Notes: generated from the sequence alone by a model not told the origin. A stretch of DNA of 64,000 nucleotides from Thiogranum sp963752745 (GCA_963752745.1 CAVWAK010000022.1:56961-120960), one strand, 5' to 3'. Positions 48,674 to 59,241 are shown, numbered from the stretch's first letter. Program-made: numbers and translations.

Positions 48674-51277
48674 ATGGATGTAAGGAATACGCCTGCTGGT
48701 GAGTCACAGGGGTCACGCTTCCATGTAGAGATCAGGCCGCGCTTGCCGGAGCGATTGAAACGTCTGAGTGACCTCGCCAATGATTTGTATTACAGCTGGA
48801 ACCGTGATGTACGAGGTCTGTTTCGGCATCTTGACGACGAATGCTGGAGTGCTTCCGGTCACAATCCCAAGGTGTTTCTCCGCAGGTTCAGGCAGTCTAA
48901 TCTTGACAGGGCGGCCACGGACCCGATCCTGTTGGCAGAGTTTCGCAATGTGCTTGCTGCCTATGATACATACCAGGAACAATTACCGGTTACCCGTATT
49001 GACACCTATCTGGACCGCGATACGGATCTGGTAGCCTATTTTTCCGCCGAGTTCGGTTTTCATGAAAGCATGCCGATTTATGCCGGTGGTCTGGGGATAC
49101 TGGCCGCTGACTATTGCAAAGCCATGAGTAATCTGTGGGTGCCATTTGTCGGTGTTGGTTTACTTTATCATCAGGGCTATTTCGCCCAGCGCATTGACGG
49201 CAACGGTGATCAGGTTGCGGAATACCCCTATCGGAATCCGGAGGATCTTCCGGTAAAACCTGCTGTGAATGTCGATGGCGAGGAGGTTCGCGTCTATGTG
49301 GATCTTTCCGGACGAACAATTGAGCTGAAAGTCTGGGCTGTACAGGTCGGTAAGATACAGCTTTATCTGCTGGATACTGACGTTGAAGCCAATACACCGC
49401 AGGATAGAGACATTACCGCACAGCTTTACGGTGGTAACGATGGAATGCGCCTGCAGCAGGAGGTCGTTCTGGGTGTTGGCGGCGTGCGTGCTCTGCGGGC
49501 GCTTGGCTTGATGCCGTCTGTTTGGCATATCAATGAAGGACATGCAGCATTTCTGCTGCTTGAACGTTGCCGCGAGTATGTACGCAAGGGAATGGATTTT
49601 GACGGTGCCTTTGAGCTGACGGCAGGGAACACGGCTTTTACCACGCATACCCCGGTTGCTGCAGGCCATGACGTATTCAGGTTTGAAGAAGTGCAAAGCC
49701 GTCTTGGTGCCTTGATAGCCGAGCTGGGTATATCAGCATCACTTCTTGAAAATATCGGCTCGGTACCTGAGGATTCCGGCGGATTCTCAATGACCAGCCT
49801 GGCACTCAGAGGTTCGCGTTTCCGCAACGGTGTAAGTGAGATTCATGGGCACATAGCAGCCCGGATGAGCAGCTATGTCTGGCCCGATGTTCCAGCTACG
49901 GAGAATCCGATGGGGTATGTGACCAACGGTGCTGATGTCTCCACCTATCTGGCGGCACCCTGGGAATCACTGTTTGAAATGTATATGGGCGGTGGCTGGC
50001 GTTCCGAGCTGACTGATTCGGATTTCTGGTGTGATTTTATCGACAGCATACCCAATCACGTATTTTTGAGTGTACGCCAACTTCTTAAGGTCAGCATGCT
50101 CGAAAATGTCAAGCGGCGCGCCATGAAACAGTTGGCACGCTACCCGGCGACGCAGTCAATTTCTGAACGGCTCACAGAAAAACTCGATAGTCGTAATAAA
50201 GATACCCTGGTGATCGGGTTCGCAAGACGCTTTGCGACCTATAAACGTGCAACGTTGATCTTCAGCGATCTTCCGCGACTGGCACGCCTGTTGAATGATC
50301 CCGATCGCCCGGTGATGCTGGTTTTTGCAGGTAAAGCGCATCCTAATGATAAACCAGGGCAGCAGTTGCTCAAGGAGATATTTGATATCACTCTAATGCC
50401 TGAATGTCAGGGCAAAGTGTTTCTTCTGGAAAATTACAACCTGTCGATGGCGCGTGAACTGCTGCCTGGTGTTGACGTCTGGCTGAATAATCCCGAATAC
50501 CCGCTTGAGGCCTGCGGCACGTCGGGCATGAAAGCGGCGATCAACGGCGCGGCGAACCTTAGTGTTCTCGATGGCTGGTGGGCGGAAGCCTGGGATGGGA
50601 ACAACGGCTGGGGATTAAAGCCTCATTTGGAACTGTCCTCCGAGGAACGCCGGGAACGCGAGGCTGAGGATCTGTTAAACGTACTCGAGTACCAGGTGAT
50701 ACCGGCTTATTATCAGCGCAACGATGACGGCGAGCCGGATCAGTGGCTGGCAATTGCAAAGGCCTCAATGAAAACCGTGCTACCCCGTTTTAACACTATC
50801 CGTATGGCCAAAGACTACCTGGCACAATTGTATGCGCCGGCAGCGAGGCTGGGACGGATATTAAACAGTAGTCAGGCAAACGGTGCGATTGAACTTGCTG
50901 CCTGGAAGAGGAAGATAGATTCCAGTTGGCATGGTTTGAGTTGTAAACTGGTTAATCCAGTGCCGGCATCCATTGACTCAGGTCAGGTGCTGCCTCTGGA
51001 TGTTTGTGTCGAACTTAACGGTTTATCCAGTGAGGATATTGTTGTCGAGTGTGTCGTTGGGGACGCGGGATCTTCAGGACAATTTGCCGGTGTTCACCGT
51101 ATTCAGTTTGAAGTACAGGCGCCGGTTAGAAATGGCTCGGCGATCTATCATTGTGACCTTTTTCAAACTGATATCCTGTGTTCTGCAAGTGGACTGCAAA
51201 ACTTCCGGATTCGTCTCTATCCCTATCACACACTTTTAAATCACCGCTTCGAATGTGGCCGAATGCTCTGGCTCTAG
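48674..51277 (+). CDS. glgP: Alpha-glucan phosphorylase
   Basis: 867-residue GT35 enzyme of the non-classical alpha-glucan phosphorylase group. It releases glucose-1-phosphate from glycogen or maltodextrin. The N-terminal DUF3417-like region (RLPERLKRLSDLANDLYYSWN) is typical of this group. Catalytic segments are VWHINEGHAAFLLLER, FARRFATYKRATLIF and the PLP site EACGTSGMKAAINGAANLSVL with LDGWWAEAWDG. The last 120 residues form an extra beta-rich domain. The ATG at 48674 has a GGAG site; a TTG at 48659 is in frame. Confidence 0.94.
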   Translation: MDVRNTPAGESQGSRFHVEIRPRLPERLKRLSDLANDLYYSWNRDVRGLFRHLDDECWSASGHNPKVFLRRFRQSNLDRAATDPILLAEFRNVLAAYDTYQEQLPVTRIDTYLDRDTDLVAYFSAEFGFHESMPIYAGGLGILAADYCKAMSNLWVPFVGVGLLYHQGYFAQRIDGNGDQVAEYPYRNPEDLPVKPAVNVDGEEVRVYVDLSGRTIELKVWAVQVGKIQLYLLDTDVEANTPQDRDITAQLYGGNDGMRLQQEVVLGVGGVRALRALGLMPSVWHINEGHAAFLLLERCREYVRKGMDFDGAFELTAGNTAFTTHTPVAAGHDVFRFEEVQSRLGALIAELGISASLLENIGSVPEDSGGFSMTSLALRGSRFRNGVSEIHGHIAARMSSYVWPDVPATENPMGYVTNGADVSTYLAAPWESLFEMYMGGGWRSELTDSDFWCDFIDSIPNHVFLSVRQLLKVSMLENVKRRAMKQLARYPATQSISERLTEKLDSRNKDTLVIGFARRFATYKRATLIFSDLPRLARLLNDPDRPVMLVFAGKAHPNDKPGQQLLKEIFDITLMPECQGKVFLLENYNLSMARELLPGVDVWLNNPEYPLEACGTSGMKAAINGAANLSVLDGWWAEAWDGNNGWGLKPHLELSSEERREREAEDLLNVLEYQVIPAYYQRNDDGEPDQWLAIAKASMKTVLPRFNTIRMAKDYLAQLYAPAARLGRILNSSQANGAIELAAWKRKIDSSWHGLSCKLVNPVPASIDSGQVLPLDVCVELNGLSSEDIVVECVVGDAGSSGQFAGVHRIQFEVQAPVRNGSAIYHCDLFQTDILCSASGLQNFRIRLYPYHTLLNHRFECGRMLWL

Positions 51278-51319
51278 AGGTCGAGTGCGGTTGGTCTGTT
51301 TTAGTATTCGAAATTCGCT

Positions 51320-51793
51320 TTAGTTTGGGTGTTCGCCACGCATGTCCAGACAGGCGGCCACCGAGCGCATGCGCCGGTAATCGTTGCAGACAACTGATGT
51401 GAGTCTTAAACATTCGGACAGACTCATCACATGTTCGTGTGCCGCAGCAATCAACAAGCCGTCGAAAACGTTCTTGCCATCCCATTGCGGATTTGTGAGC
51501 ATATCCAGTATGCGGTTGTCACTATCACCTATTTCGCCGAACTTTAGCGCAAAACCACTGTTAGAGGTTCTGATGATACGGGCAGGGAAGCATTGCGTCT
51601 GCTGGGCCGGCTTATCCATGGGTGTGACGAACAACGATACCTCCATGCCTGTGTTACCACACGGAGTGCCGGAAACAAAAAGGCCGCCCATGCTGATATT
51701 GCGGATACACCTCTGGTGATGTGCCTGGGTGTTCAAGCACACAAGCTCGGTTTTCAACTGTAAGCTGGAACGTGGATGAGCTCGCGCTTCCAT
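51320..51793 (-). CDS. PilZ-domain c-di-GMP receptor
   Basis: 157-residue protein. The PilZ signatures are an RxxxR (RAHPR, residues 4-8) and NISMGGLFV (N/DxSxxG), both needed for c-di-GMP binding. The C-terminal 50 residues have no recognised domain but contain HEHVMSLSECLRLTS. With the HD-GYP and GGDEF proteins in this window it completes a signalling set, though no direct link is shown. An FNR-type box lies 84 bases upstream. Confidence 0.85.
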   Translation of the reverse strand: MEARAHPRSSLQLKTELVCLNTQAHHQRCIRNISMGGLFVSGTPCGNTGMEVSLFVTPMDKPAQQTQCFPARIIRTSNSGFALKFGEIGDSDNRILDMLTNPQWDGKNVFDGLLIAAAHEHVMSLSECLRLTSVVCNDYRRMRSVAACLDMRGEHPN

Positions 51794-51876
51794 ACACCGC
51801 CTCTTGTTCCTGGAGTTCGCAGAAAGTTGCCAAAAATGCGCCTGGTAACGCTAACGGCTTGAGGGATGACTGTCAA

Positions 51877-51890
51877 TTGACTCACATCAA
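51877..51890. promoter_or_regulatory. FNR-type box upstream of the PilZ gene
   Basis: TTGACTCACATCAA matches the FNR consensus TTGAT-N4-ATCAA at nine of ten positions. It lies 84 bases before the PilZ start, in the gap between the por operon end and the PilZ gene, both on the minus strand. Confidence 0.55.
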
Positions 51891-51974
51891 CTGACTGGAA
51901 GTCGGCTAAATTACTTGAAAAAATATCAGCTTACGCCGCGAACGATACAACCCTGGAGTATGTCCGGAAGAACG

Positions 51975-53662
51975 TCATGGTTCGATCTGCATACGGATAA
52001 AGCCAGTAGGACATTCATGTGCGCACAGGCCGCAGCCTTTGCAGTAATCATAGTCGAACACATAGTGAGATTTGGTGTATGCGGGATCGGTCGCCATAAG
52101 TACGGCACTGTCCGGACACAAGGTCCAGCAATTGTCACAGCTCATGCAACTGCCGCAGGAAAGACATCGCTTTGCTTCGTGTGCGGCTTCGGATTTTTCC
52201 AGCCCGGCTTCAATCTCTTCTTCGCCGGCGCGTTGCTCGACCCGCAGCAGTGGCTGCTCGGCGCGCGGTGACGGTTCGAAGTACTCCACATTCAGGGTGC
52301 TGTACTCGACTGGTTTGTCCGTGGCGGCAGCCGGAAGAGGTTGATCGGAGAGTTTGTGGACAATGGCTATTGCAGCTATGCGCCCGTTTCCGACTGCTTC
52401 GGTAACAGTGCCGGAATTCCCTTCTATGGCATCGCCGCCGGCGTGAACACGATTACTGCCTTCGATCAATCCCCACTCGTCTACTTTAAAGGCGGAACGC
52501 CCCTTGATCAGGTTTTCCATGCCGCGAGAATCGACGCGTTGACCGATAGCAGGAATCACCTGATCGACGTGCAGGATACTTTCTGTTCCCTCGAAGGCTA
52601 TGCGTTGCAGGTGGCCATTTGCGTCAGGCAGTTTCCGCATCCGGGTCATTTCGATGCCGGTGACCTTTTCACCCCTGAGTATCAGACGCTTGATGCCATG
52701 ATGATCATGAATCTGTACGCCTTCTTCGAGTGCCTGTTCAATTTCACGCGGTATGGCGCGCATGGCATCTTCGGGCGGAGTGTCAGGGCCCGGCATGCCG
52801 CTATGGATAACAATATGAGTGTCTACACCGCAACGTCTCAATACGCGTGCGATATCGATAGCGGTGTTGCCGCCACCGACAACCGCTGCACTCTTCATTT
52901 CAGGCAGTTCACCAATATCCATCCAGACCTTTAACAGGTTCAATCCGTCGTGCAGATCCTGTGGTGTTACGCCGTCGATATTCCACTCACGGCTTTGCAT
53001 CATTCCGGGTGCCAAAAAGACGGCATCAAAGTCGGTTTGAAGATCGACAACATCAATGTGTTTGCCAATGCGGTGATTGGGTTTGAACTCAATGCCCGCT
53101 TCCAGTAACCGCCCGATTTCATTCTGGACCACGTCTTTGGGCAGGCGGTAACCGGGGATTGTGTACAGGGTGCCGCCGGCCTGCGATAGTTGATCAAAGA
53201 CGGTGGCATGCAGCCCGAGACGCGTCAGTTGCCAGGCACAGGAAAGACCGGCCGGACCTGCACCCACAATGGCGACGCGTCTGGCTTTCGGGCCCGGGAA
53301 CGTTCAGCCGGGTACGGCCAGTTCTGCTCGATCGCGAGATCGCCCAGATAGCGCTCGACGCTGTGAATTGCCAGTGCCTGGTCAAATTGCCCCCGATTAC
53401 AGGCCGATTCGCAAGGGTGTGGGCAGACTCTGCCGGTAATTGCCGGGAGCGGATTGACGTTGACCAGACTCTCCCATGCCTTGCGCGGATTGCCCTCATC
53501 AAGTTTGGCCAGCCAGTCCTGCGGGTCTTCTCCCGCCGGGCAGGCGGTATGACAGGGTGCGGGCCTGTGCGTATAGATCGGTCTTTGTGTGCGCCAGCTG
53601 CCGGTCTTGTAGCTGATGGTAGTGCCTGGTTCAGCATAGGCGCCGCGAGTCAGTTTTTTCAT
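51975..53662 (-). pseudogene. GltD-like oxidoreductase fused to PorD-type ferredoxin, frameshifted
   Basis: The reconstructed protein has about 562 residues. The N-terminus has cysteine clusters (CHTACPAGED, CPHPCESAC) as in GltD/NfnB, then FAD (VAIVGAGPAGLSCAWQL) and NAD(P) (AAVVGGGNTAIDIARVL) domains, and ends with two [4Fe-4S] motifs (CMSCDNCWTLCP, CKGCGLCAHECP) that look like the PorD delta subunit. One base is missing near 53286-53289 (CGAAAG-GCC on the minus strand), which breaks the frame between the N-terminal and FAD domains. It should couple POR to NAD(P). Start ATG 53662 is 13 bases after porB. Confidence 0.8.
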
Positions 53663-53675
53663 ATCGGCTCCCCAA

Positions 53676-54683
53676 TCAGCCCCAGCGCATGCCGCCGCGC
53701 TTGACGGTGTCGGCGCCCTCGGAGTCAAGGGCGTCGGCTCCATCGCCGCACAGCTGATAACGTTTGATGTTGTGGTCAGCCAGCGCCTGAATGTGGGCCA
53801 GCTCTTCAATAGCACGGGCATCGTTTTTATTGAACAGATGGCGAAAACGCTGTTGTTTGGACAGGTATTCAGCCACCGGTTTCGACTTGCGGATCGGCAT
53901 GCTGCCAATCAGCTCGCTACGTTCCAGCTCGATCACCGGGTATAAACCGGTCTGTACTGCAAGGCGTGCTATTTCAATACTCAGGTTACCCTCATGCCCC
54001 CAGCCCAACGGGCAGGGGCAGTGAATCTGCAGGAAGGTCGGGCCTTCTATATCAATAGCACGGCGCACCTTTTTACGTATGTCCGATGGATAGGCCACGG
54101 AAGTGGTCGCGGCGTAAGGAATATGGTGGGCTGCAACAATGGAAAGAATATCTTTTTTCAAATGACGCTTGCCCATGCGTTCACTGCCCGGTGGTGATGT
54201 AGTGGTCATTGCGGCGTGCGGCGTGGAACTCGAACGCTGGATGCCGGTATTCATATAGGCTTCGTTATCGAAACAGACATAGAGCACGTTGTGGCCGCGT
54301 TCCAGCATGCCGGATAATGCCTGAAAGCCGATATCAAAGGTGCCGCCATCACCACCGAAGGCCAGCACCTTGGTGTTTCTGCCCTGCGCCTTAAGCGCTG
54401 CTTCCATGCCGGAGGCAATGGCACCGGTGTTTTCAAACAACGAGTGTATCCACGGCAGGCGCCAGGCTGACTCCGGCCATGGTGTGGTGAATATCTCCAG
54501 GCAGCCGGTGGCGTTGGCGATCATTACGTCAGGACCTGCGGCTTCTGTTACCAGGCGTGCGGCCAGGGCTTCGCCGCAGCCCAGACAGGCGCGGTGCCCC
54601 GGCGTGATGCCCTGAAAGCGTGGCGGGTCAGCACGCAGTTCACTGATCGAGGGCAATTTAATTTCGACATCCATGCGTGTCAT
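53676..54683 (-). CDS. porB: Pyruvate:ferredoxin oxidoreductase, beta subunit
   Basis: 335-residue TPP-binding subunit. CLGCGEALAARLVTEA gives the first cluster cysteines and GDGGTFDIGFQAL with CFDNEAYMNTG the TPP/Mg site. It is the only unbroken por gene here. POR makes acetyl-CoA, CO2 and reduced ferredoxin from pyruvate and CoA. It starts three bases after the end of porA. An internal ATG three codons in is an alternative. Confidence 0.9.
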   Translation of the reverse strand: MTRMDVEIKLPSISELRADPPRFQGITPGHRACLGCGEALAARLVTEAAGPDVMIANATGCLEIFTTPWPESAWRLPWIHSLFENTGAIASGMEAALKAQGRNTKVLAFGGDGGTFDIGFQALSGMLERGHNVLYVCFDNEAYMNTGIQRSSSTPHAAMTTTSPPGSERMGKRHLKKDILSIVAAHHIPYAATTSVAYPSDIRKKVRRAIDIEGPTFLQIHCPCPLGWGHEGNLSIEIARLAVQTGLYPVIELERSELIGSMPIRKSKPVAEYLSKQQRFRHLFNKNDARAIEELAHIQALADHNIKRYQLCGDGADALDSEGADTVKRGGMRWG

Positions 54684-54686
54684 CCT

Positions 54687-55886
54687 TTAAGCGGTTATCG
54701 CTGTCTGGTCGGGGCCGCCGTCTTCCGGCAACAGTCTTTCGGTATCAACATCAAGAATGGAAAACCCGCCCGGTTCGTCATCCCTGATGCGCGCATGCAT
54801 GCGCTGATACAGATCGAGCGGGATATCGCGGCCACCAAGTCCGACAGCATAGCTGTAAATGCGCGGGCTGTCCGGGAGACTCGACAGGGCTGAGTGAACT
54901 TCAGCGTGATACGATGCCGCCTGATCCCAGCGAGATGGCTCTTTCAAGTATCACCAGGTCGGTCAAGTCCTTGCAGATTTCGCGTAGGCCGCCGCCGGGA
55001 AAGGACGATAGGCGCGCAGGTTTATCAGCCTGGTGTTCGGCAGTTCGCTGTAGGTTTCGCGGGCTTCATACAGTGTGCCATAGATTGATCCCAGGGTGAT
55101 GACGCCAATACGCGCATTGTCTGGCCCATTGACACTGACAAGGCCGCCCGAGCTGCGCCCGCTGATAGCTTGCCAGTCAGCATCGGCAGCAATGATCGCT
55201 TGCTCGCTATCCAGCAAGGCTTGATGGTGTGAATAGCGCGCCTCAGTGTAATAGTCTGGTGATACCAGAGTGCCGATACTGGTGGGGTTGGCAGGATCGA
55301 GTGCGCGGTTGAATTTAAAAGCGGGCAGAAATTCGTCAACCTGGGCCTGATCCGGAATGTCGATTGGCTCCAGTGTATGTGTCAGCGTAAACCCATCGAC
55401 ACACACCATCACCGGCAATTCAGTGCTTTCGGCAATCCGGTAGGCCTGTATGGTGGTGTCCACGGCCTCCTGGTTATCGGCACAGTACAGCTGTATCCAG
55501 CCGGCATCGCGCACTGCCATTGAATCCTGCTGATCGTTCCAGATCGAAAGCGGTGCCGAGATTGCGCGGTTCGCGCAGGTCATTACCATGGGTACACGCA
55601 GACCGGCGATGTTATAGAGCACCTCACTCATTAGCAGGATGCCTTGAGAGGCACTTGCCGTATAGGTGCGTGAACCGGCGCAAGCCGCACCCAGTACCAG
55701 GGAAGCGGCAGAGAATTCGCTTTCGACGCTGACCAGTTCACACTGCATGCTGCCGTCAGCGACCAGCCGGGCAATGTTTTCCACTATATGGGTCTGGGGT
55801 GTGATCGGATACGCTGCAACTACCTGCGGCCGGCAAAGCGCGACTGTTTGTGCAATGGCTTGTGAACCTTCCAGGGCTTTAAGCAT
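54687..55886 (-). pseudogene. porA: Pyruvate:ferredoxin oxidoreductase, alpha subunit, with two frameshifts
   Basis: The reconstructed 399-residue protein starts MLKALEGSQAIAQTVALCRP, with AAYPITPQTHIVENIA and ESEFSAASLVLGAACAGSR of the alpha subunit. One base is missing near 54985-54994 (after RPFPAAA) and one is extra near 54904-54907; between them the other frame reads LREICKDLTDLVILERAISL. After the second shift it continues AEVHSALSSLP to VGLGGRDIP, the expected C-terminus. The net change is zero, so 1200 bases give 400 codons. Uncorrected, translation ends at 54963. It overlaps porG upstream. Confidence 0.85.
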
Positions 55887-56443
55887 TGGCCTCGTCCTTC
55901 CAAAGGTCTGCGTCTATTGATTCTGCGGCAGCATCGACCAGACGGTTGTTTTTCTCCAGTATATCGCCGCTGAAACGCTCCTCAAGCGCGTGACTCAAGG
56001 CTGATCGAGGTAACAGGCCAGTCAGTGTCAGGAACGCGGACAGCAAGGCAGTGTTGGGCACTGGTCTGCCCAGGTGCTCCTGTGCCAGCCGCGTTGCCGG
56101 CAGCGTAATCAGGTGTTCGCCATCCAGGTCAAAGGTATCAGCTTCGACTACTTGAGTTCAGCAGGATGCGGCCGGATGGTTTCAAGCCGTCGGTAATGCC
56201 TGCGACATGCATCAGGGCTTCGTCCTGGATGATAAGAAAATCCGGTTCCGCCACCTGGCAGCGACGACGTATCGGTTTGTCGTTAATGCGCACAAAGGCA
56301 ACCACCGGCGCACCACGACGTTCAGCACCAAAGGCTGGAAAAGCCTGCGCGTGCCAGCCTTCAGTGAAGGCCGCCGTGGCCAGCAGATAGGCGGCGACCA
56401 CGTTACCCTGTCCGCCGCGTCCGTGTATGCGTACTTCTATCAT
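55879..56443 (-). pseudogene. porG: Pyruvate:ferredoxin oxidoreductase, gamma subunit, frameshifted
   Basis: The reconstructed 187-residue gamma subunit starts MIEVRIHGRGGQGNVVAAYL and has AFGAERRGAPVVAFVR, both diagnostic. One extra base near 56147-56153 ends the first frame shortly after GRILLNSS; in the next frame VEADTFDLDGEHLITLPATR and VPNTALLSAFLTLTGLLP continue to a stop overlapping the porA start. It begins 16 bases after the intended ppdK stop. Confidence 0.85.
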
Positions 56444-59241
56444 TCGCCGTTCCCCGGTTTCACAGTGACTGTGTGCCGGATTGTTTGGAACCGTCTGTCA
56501 ATGCGGCTTGTGCCGCTGCGAGCCGGGCTACCGGAACGCGTGGACCTGAACAGGAGACATAGTCCAGGCCGATGCAATGACAGAAACGGATCGAAGCCGG
56601 ATGACCGCCGTGCTCGCCGCAGATACCTACCCGGATATCCGGCCGGGTCTCCTTGCCCCCACTGTACCGCCAGCTCCATGAGTTTACCGACACCTTTGAC
56701 GTCCAGGACTTCAAACGGGTTGTCCTGGAGGATGCCGTGTTCGTTATACAGGGGCAGAAACTTGTTTTCCGCATCTTCGCGGGAAAACGAGAATGACGCC
56801 TGGGTCAGATCGTTGGTGCCGAATGAGAAAAACTCGGCTTCCTCTGCCAGGCTGCCGGCGCGCATGCACGCGCGTACTACTTCCATCATGGAACCGAACT
56901 TCAGATTGATCGGTACGCCGTACTGTTTTTCTACCGCCGAGTGTACCGCATCGATAGAGGTCTTTACCCGGCTGAGTTCCTGTGCGGTACACACCTGGGG
57001 CACCATGACTTCAGGATGGACATCAAAGCCTTCCTTGATACATTCAGCCGCTGCTTCAAGTATGGCGCGTATCTGCATGGAATAGATTTCCGGGAATGAA
57101 ATACCCAAACGTACGCCTCGATGACCCAGCATGGGATTGACTTCATGTAACGAGCGCACTTTTTTCAGCATAATTTCTTTGCGGCTGATGGCCTCGTCGA
57201 CCAGGTGTGGATCGGTCGGTCGGTCGATATATGGCTGTTCGCCATCACGGTACAGCACCGCTACAGTGTCACGCAGAATATTCATGCCCAGAACGGTATC
57301 TTTAAGCTGCCTGAGCTGGTCGACTTCTTCCATCAACTGTAGCTCACTCGGCAGAAATTCATGGATAGGCGGGTCGAGCAGTCGTATGGTCACCGGCCGC
57401 GGAGACATGGCCTTGAATATGCCCTTGAAGTCATTGCGCTGGATGGGCAACAGTTTGTCTAATGCCTTTTGCCGCTCTGCAGTTGATTCGGCCACAATCA
57501 TTTCAATCACCACGGGTAAGCGGTCGCTGGCATTGAACATACGCTCGGTGCGACACAGGCCGATACCCATGGCGCCGTATTTCAGCGCGCGCTCGGCATC
57601 GTTGGGCGTATCGGCATTGGCCATGACTTTCAGGGTTGACGCCTCATCGGCCCATTGCAGCAGTGTTTCCAGTTCTGAGGAGAATTCAGCCTCTATCATC
57701 GGCACTTCCCCAAGGTAGACGTCGCCGCTGGTGCCATCGACAGTAATCAGGTCACCTTCGCTGATGAGGTGTTCGCCGACCGTTGCCTCGCGTTTACTGA
57801 CATCGACATGAATGCCTTCGGCACCCGCAACACAGGGCTTCCCCATACCGCGGGCGACTACAGCGGCGTGTGATGTTTTGCCGCCGCGCGCAGTGAGAAT
57901 GCCCTGGGAGGCAAAAAAGCCATGAATGTCCTCGGGCTTGGTTTCTTCGCGCACCAGAATGACGCGTTCGCCGTGCCGGCCGAGCGATTCCGCCCGGTCG
58001 GCATCAAACACCGCATTGCCGACAGCGGCACCTGGTGAAGCGGGCAGGCCACGTGCAACCGGCGAGGCCTTGGCCTTGGGGTCGAGGCGCGGGAATAACA
58101 GTTGTTCCAGAGACTCGGGTTGTATACGCAGCAGTGCCTGTTGTTTGTCGATCAGTCCGTCACGAACCATGTCGACTGAACTGCGCACCAGGGCAGCGGC
58201 GTTCATTTTGCCGTTACGTGTTTGCAGGCAATAGAAGCGGCCGTTTTCTATGGTGAATTCGAAGTCCTGTACTTCTTTATAATGGGATTCCAGGCGCTCG
58301 CACAGGGTAAGCAGTTCCTGATACATGGCCGGCATTTCCTCTTCCAGCACATCGATCGTTCGCGGCGTGCGGATGCCGGCGACCACGTCCTCGCCCTGGG
58401 CGTTAATCAGGTATTCGCCGAACAGCTTGTTTGCCCCGGTATCCGGGTAGCGGGTGAAACCCACGCCGGTGGCGCTGTCATCACCCAGATTTCCGAATAC
58501 CATGGTCTGTACATTAACGGCAGTACCGTTCGCCATGTCAGGGGTGATGTTGAACTCGCGCCGGTAATCTATCGCGCGTTTGCCGAGCCAGGAGTTGAAC
58601 ACCGCCTTGATGGCAAGTTCCAGTTGCTCCATTGGGTCATCGGGGAAGGGGTTGCCTGTTTCCCGTTCCACGACCTCCAGGAACCGGTCTGAAATTTCGC
58701 GCAGATCGCGGGCCGTGAGCGCCATATCTTCCTTTACGCCGGCCTTTTCCTTGACGGCCTCGAATTCAGTATCGAATACCTCATCGCTGATACCGAGCGC
58801 TACTTTGCCAAAAAGCTGAACAAAGCGCCGGTAGGCGTCCCAGCCGAAGCGCTCATTCCGGGTCTGCTTGATGAGGCCTTTCAAGGTTTCGATGTTCAGG
58901 CCAAGATTCAAAATAGTATCCATCATGCCGGGCATCGACATGGCAGAGCCTGAGCGCACCGAGACCAAAAGCGGGCTGTCCCCTCCACCGAAGATCTTGC
59001 CTGTCCTGTTTTCAAGGTCCTGCATCTGTACGCGAACCTCGTCCATTACCCCGGCGGGCAGCTCGCGGTCCTTGTTCTGGAGGTAATCAAGACAACTCCT
59101 GGTGGAAATGACAAAGCCGGGAGGGACGTTGATGCCGATCTGGGTCATTTCGCAAAGGTTTGCACCTTTTCCGCCCAGCAGCATCTTGTCTTTGCCGTCT
59201 CCGTGCTGAAATGAGAATACGTAATTACCCGGGGTTGTCAT
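56440..59241 (-). CDS. ppdK: Pyruvate, phosphate dikinase, 3' end frameshifted
   Basis: Interconverts pyruvate, ATP and phosphate with PEP, AMP and PPi. Domains: ATP-grasp (GGKGANLCEMTQIG; SVRSGSAMSMPGMMDT), the phosphohistidine swivel (GGKTSHAAVVARGMG) and the PEP-utilising TIM barrel (RLGISFPEIYSMQ; FFSFGTNDLTQ). One extra base in a run of five C (56656-56660, G on the coding strand) shifts the last 65 or so residues; in the other frame the expected RPDIRVGICGEHGGHP follows and would stop at 56460, giving about 926 residues. As written, the frame ends at 56440 with an unrelated tail lacking the GEHGG active-site segment. First gene of the por operon. Confidence 0.9.
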   Translation of the reverse strand: MTTPGNYVFSFQHGDGKDKMLLGGKGANLCEMTQIGINVPPGFVISTRSCLDYLQNKDRELPAGVMDEVRVQMQDLENRTGKIFGGGDSPLLVSVRSGSAMSMPGMMDTILNLGLNIETLKGLIKQTRNERFGWDAYRRFVQLFGKVALGISDEVFDTEFEAVKEKAGVKEDMALTARDLREISDRFLEVVERETGNPFPDDPMEQLELAIKAVFNSWLGKRAIDYRREFNITPDMANGTAVNVQTMVFGNLGDDSATGVGFTRYPDTGANKLFGEYLINAQGEDVVAGIRTPRTIDVLEEEMPAMYQELLTLCERLESHYKEVQDFEFTIENGRFYCLQTRNGKMNAAALVRSSVDMVRDGLIDKQQALLRIQPESLEQLLFPRLDPKAKASPVARGLPASPGAAVGNAVFDADRAESLGRHGERVILVREETKPEDIHGFFASQGILTARGGKTSHAAVVARGMGKPCVAGAEGIHVDVSKREATVGEHLISEGDLITVDGTSGDVYLGEVPMIEAEFSSELETLLQWADEASTLKVMANADTPNDAERALKYGAMGIGLCRTERMFNASDRLPVVIEMIVAESTAERQKALDKLLPIQRNDFKGIFKAMSPRPVTIRLLDPPIHEFLPSELQLMEEVDQLRQLKDTVLGMNILRDTVAVLYRDGEQPYIDRPTDPHLVDEAISRKEIMLKKVRSLHEVNPMLGHRGVRLGISFPEIYSMQIRAILEAAAECIKEGFDVHPEVMVPQVCTAQELSRVKTSIDAVHSAVEKQYGVPINLKFGSMMEVVRACMRAGSLAEEAEFFSFGTNDLTQASFSFSREDAENKFLPLYNEHGILQDNPFEVLDVKGVGKLMELAVQWGQGDPAGYPGRYLRRARRSSGFDPFLSLHRPGLCLLFRSTRSGSPARSGTSRIDRRFQTIRHTVTVKPGNGE

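Noticed and set aside
56207..57085. 292-codon plus-strand frame
   Set aside because: Antisense to porG and ppdK; composition is that of a shadow frame.
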